Of a stretch of 7,329 bases of DNA, positions 5,914-7,329 are shown in pieces. How positions within the stretch are numbered: the stretch's first letter is position 1; the number at the start of each line of letters is the position of its first letter. This DNA is from an uncultured Rickettsiales bacterium (lineage in GTDB: Bacteria; Pseudomonadota; Alphaproteobacteria; Rickettsiales; Midichloriaceae). The translations under genes and the position numbers were made by a program. The stretch covers positions 1 to 7,329 of the forward strand of contig CALKVD010000114.1 in assembly GCA_937996615.1 (NCBI GenBank). Direction: 5' to 3'. The notes beneath the pieces were generated by a model, which saw only the letters and a list, made by a program, of their open reading frames with translations, searched no databases and was not told the DNA's origin.

Positions 5914-5942
5914 TTGCGACAGATTTGCTAATCTGATAGCAT
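5914..5942 (+). promoter_or_regulatory. Candidate promoter for the substrate-binding protein gene with dyad in its spacer
   Basis: TTGCGA (5914-5919) and TAGCAT (5937-5942) are separated by exactly 17 bp, each matching consensus at four of six bases. The spacer holds the dyad CAGATT-TGCT-AATCTG (5920-5935, perfect 6-bp arms). Start would be near 5949, about 33 nt ahead of the ATG at 5982. A protein bound at the dyad would sit between the -35 and -10 boxes. Confidence 0.45.
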
Positions 5943-5968
5943 GCTAATATATTAATTCGATCTCAAAT

Positions 5969-5972
5969 AAGG
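5969..5972 (+). promoter_or_regulatory. Ribosome binding site of the substrate-binding protein gene
   Basis: AAGG, 9 nt before the ATG at 5982, is the clearest Shine-Dalgarno match in the window; other genes here have weak or no such element. It supports 5982 as the start over the in-frame ATG at codon 7. Confidence 0.6.
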
Positions 5973-5981
5973 TAATTAAAA

Positions 5982-6983
5982 ATGACTAAAACTGTTTGGA
6001 TGATAATAATAGGGGTATTATTCGCTTTAATTATCCTGATATTTACCCAATTTAACTCGAACAACAATAAAAATCAAAATGGTCGCGAACCCAATAAGAA
6101 AATTGGGATCTTGCAAATTTCTCAACATCCCGCATTAGACACAGCTCGTAGTGGCATAATTAAGGAACTGGAAAAACATAGTAATGTGAGTTTTGTCTAC
6201 GAGTGCGCTAATGGTGATGCTGTGATGGCTACACAGATAGCTCAAAAATTTTTACAGCAAAAATCTTCTGTGATTGTAACTTTAGGAACGGTTGCAAGTC
6301 AGGCAGTGGCTTTTAAAATTAAAAATAATCCTGGTATTTCTCTGGTTTTTTCATCTGTGACTGACCCTATATCAGCTGGATTAGTTCGTGATCCGAACAA
6401 GCCTGATAGCAATATCACTGGAGTGACAGATTTTGTAGCTCCATTACATACTATCAAATTTATTAAAAAGGTTACTCCTAATACAGCACGAATAGGGGTT
6501 ATATATAATCCAGGAGAACCTAATTCAGTTGCTTTGATTGAAGAATTAGAGAATGTAGCAAAAAGTGAAGGGGTTCTGCTAATTAAAGGTATTGCTAATT
6601 CTACTGGCGATGTTATGTCAGCAACTCAAAGCATAGTTAACAAAGTTGATGTACTATTAGTTGATAATGATAATACAGCTTTGTCAGCTCTCCAAAGTAT
6701 TATCAAAGTGGGAGATCAAAATAACATTCCAGTCTTTTGCAGCGATATAGATGCAATGGGTACTGGTATTTTAGCTGCAGTTGGTCCGGATCAATTTGAA
6801 ATCGGAGAAAAAGCCGGAGCCATGGTTATTGATATATTACAAGGTACTGAAGTAAAGAAATTACCGGTATTTGTCCCTGGTCTAGATAACCTACAAATGC
6901 GTGTTAGTAAATCGGTGGCTGCGAGATTGGGGATCGATTTATCGAAATTGCAAAGTGATAAAGAAGTGATTCTAGAAAGCTAA
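5982..6983 (+). CDS. ABC-transporter substrate-binding protein, TrpX-like (ABC_sub_bind family), membrane-anchored
   Basis: This 333-residue protein has the two-lobed periplasmic-binding fold of the ABC_sub_bind family (Pfam PF04392), which includes the TrpX tryptophan-binding proteins of Gram-positive bacteria. Residues 4-24 are a strongly hydrophobic segment with no AxA site and no lipobox cysteine, so it looks like an uncleaved membrane anchor rather than a lipoprotein or soluble form. Lobe 1 (about 40-155) has KIGILQIS (40-47), VTLGTVASQA (99-108), VFSSVTDPISAGLV (122-135) and NITGVTDF (144-151). Lobe 2 (about 165-285) has ARIGVIYNPGEPNS (169-182), DVLLVDND (223-230) and IPVFCSDIDAMGTGILAAVG (249-268). 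EIGEKAGAMVIDILQG (273-288) is the typical closing helix. Family ligands are aromatic amino acids in TrpX; the ligand here is not determined. No permease or ATPase gene follows: the next gene is convergent. It is the only plus-strand gene and is divergent from a TrpR-related regulator, suggesting but not proving regulation by it. Confidence 0.9.
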   Translation: MTKTVWMIIIGVLFALIILIFTQFNSNNNKNQNGREPNKKIGILQISQHPALDTARSGIIKELEKHSNVSFVYECANGDAVMATQIAQKFLQQKSSVIVTLGTVASQAVAFKIKNNPGISLVFSSVTDPISAGLVRDPNKPDSNITGVTDFVAPLHTIKFIKKVTPNTARIGVIYNPGEPNSVALIEELENVAKSEGVLLIKGIANSTGDVMSATQSIVNKVDVLLVDNDNTALSALQSIIKVGDQNNIPVFCSDIDAMGTGILAAVGPDQFEIGEKAGAMVIDILQGTEVKKLPVFVPGLDNLQMRVSKSVAARLGIDLSKLQSDKEVILES

Positions 6984-7090
6984 GTGATTCACTAATGATA
7001 AGCTCAAAGGATGCCATCATGCTCAAAAATTAGTTGGATTATAAGAGATGACAATTTTGAAAGGGCCTGGTTGCATATAGTATTAAATTG

Positions 7091-7329
7091 CTAGCAGAAT
7101 TGTTTGACTAACTCTTTACCAGCCATAATGTGAACATGAAAGTGGCCCACAGTTTGCCCACCATTAATACCACAATTGGTAACGATTCGATATCCATTAT
7201 CTTCTTCCAAATTATATTTTTTTATAATAAAATTCACTGTTTGCCAGAAATCTGTGACCTTGTCTCCTGAGGCGTTAGTCATAAAATCGCTAAAATTTTG
7301 AAACTCACCTTTAGGAATCACTAATATAT
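7091..7329 (-). CDS. HIT-family nucleotide-binding protein (partial, N-terminus beyond window)
   Basis: This is the C-terminal part of a histidine-triad protein, a family of small nucleotide-binding phosphoramidases/hydrolases acting on adenosine nucleotide conjugates. The triad H-x-H-x-H appears as HFHVHIM (about 7126-7146), with the catalytic His in the middle, preceded by GYRIVTNCGINGGQ as in bacterial HinT-like proteins. The open frame continues to the last base. The GTG at 7319-7321 is the Val of ILVIPKGE, a conserved HIT stretch (usually hxLVIPK) that lies well inside the protein, so it is not the start. About 30-40 N-terminal residues, including the first HIT strand and the upstream His, should lie to the right of this window. 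It converges on the substrate-binding protein gene across a 107-bp gap with no evident terminator. Confidence 0.9.
   Translation of the reverse strand, partial: ILVIPKGEFQNFSDFMTNASGDKVTDFWQTVNFIIKKYNLEEDNGYRIVTNCGINGGQTVGHFHVHIMAGKELVKQFC

Larger units (their letters stand above)
5634..5981. other. Divergent regulatory region between the YerC/YecD and substrate-binding protein genes
   Basis: These 348 bp hold no gene that I can see. They contain candidate promoters in both directions (5804-5832 minus, 5914-5942 plus), a 13-bp palindrome (5803-5815), a spacer dyad (5920-5935) and a pair of alternative hairpins (5752-5791). Single CTAG cores at 5721-5724 and 5878-5881 recall TrpR half-sites but are not paired as in a trp operator. 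Confidence 0.6.

Noticed and set aside
7011..7094. A 27-codon plus-strand frame (MPSCSKISW...) between the substrate-binding protein and HIT genes
   Set aside because: Too short to judge, overlaps the HIT stop codon, no family resemblance, and its two Trp codons are not clustered as in a leader peptide.
7319..7321. GTG as the start of the HIT gene
   Set aside because: It encodes the Val within the conserved ILVIPKGE stretch, and the frame is open to the window edge, so the gene continues outside.

Overview
The window is AT-rich and carries seven protein genes (one cut off by the right edge) and one tRNA. The protein families point to an alphaproteobacterium with a reduced, AT-rich genome, most likely of the Rickettsiales/Holosporales type. 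The evidence is a CtpA-type S41 protease with the alphaproteobacterial C-terminal helix, a TyrRS with a KMGKT loop followed by GAVWL, a tandem CDGSH iron-sulfur protein, a YerC/YecD (TrpR-related) regulator and a HIT protein. This placement is inferred from family resemblance and base composition; no search was run.

Layout. Positions 34-1852 (minus strand) hold ctpA behind a small tandem-CDGSH gene. The gap is 67 bp with no visible terminator, so they may be cotranscribed. Positions 1985-2464 (minus) encode an unrecognised 159-residue exported protein with a strong promoter and a perfect 10-bp palindrome at its predicted transcription start. Positions 2589-3875 (minus) are tyrS. A noncoding stretch of about 510 bp follows, with a 17-bp near-perfect palindrome in its middle and tRNA-Gln(UUG) at its far end. 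The tRNA lies downstream of a skp/ompH periplasmic chaperone gene on the same strand. Next comes a YerC/YecD regulator gene (minus) ending in a good rho-independent terminator. Across a 348-bp divergent region lies an ABC-type substrate-binding protein gene (plus). The window closes with a convergent, truncated HIT-family gene.

How it fits together. Most of the content is ordinary housekeeping: tyrosine and glutamine decoding, envelope protein quality control (CtpA, Skp) and iron-sulfur/redox chemistry. The part most worth a second look is 5289-6983. A TrpR-like regulator is divergent from a membrane-anchored substrate-binding protein of the TrpX-like (ABC_sub_bind) family that has no permease or ATPase gene beside it. 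The shared intergenic region holds candidate promoters in both directions, a dyad lying exactly in a promoter spacer, a 13-bp palindrome and two mutually exclusive hairpins. A regulator-transporter link is plausible but inferred. Apart from the substrate-binding protein gene, which has an AAGG element, the genes have weak or no Shine-Dalgarno sequences.
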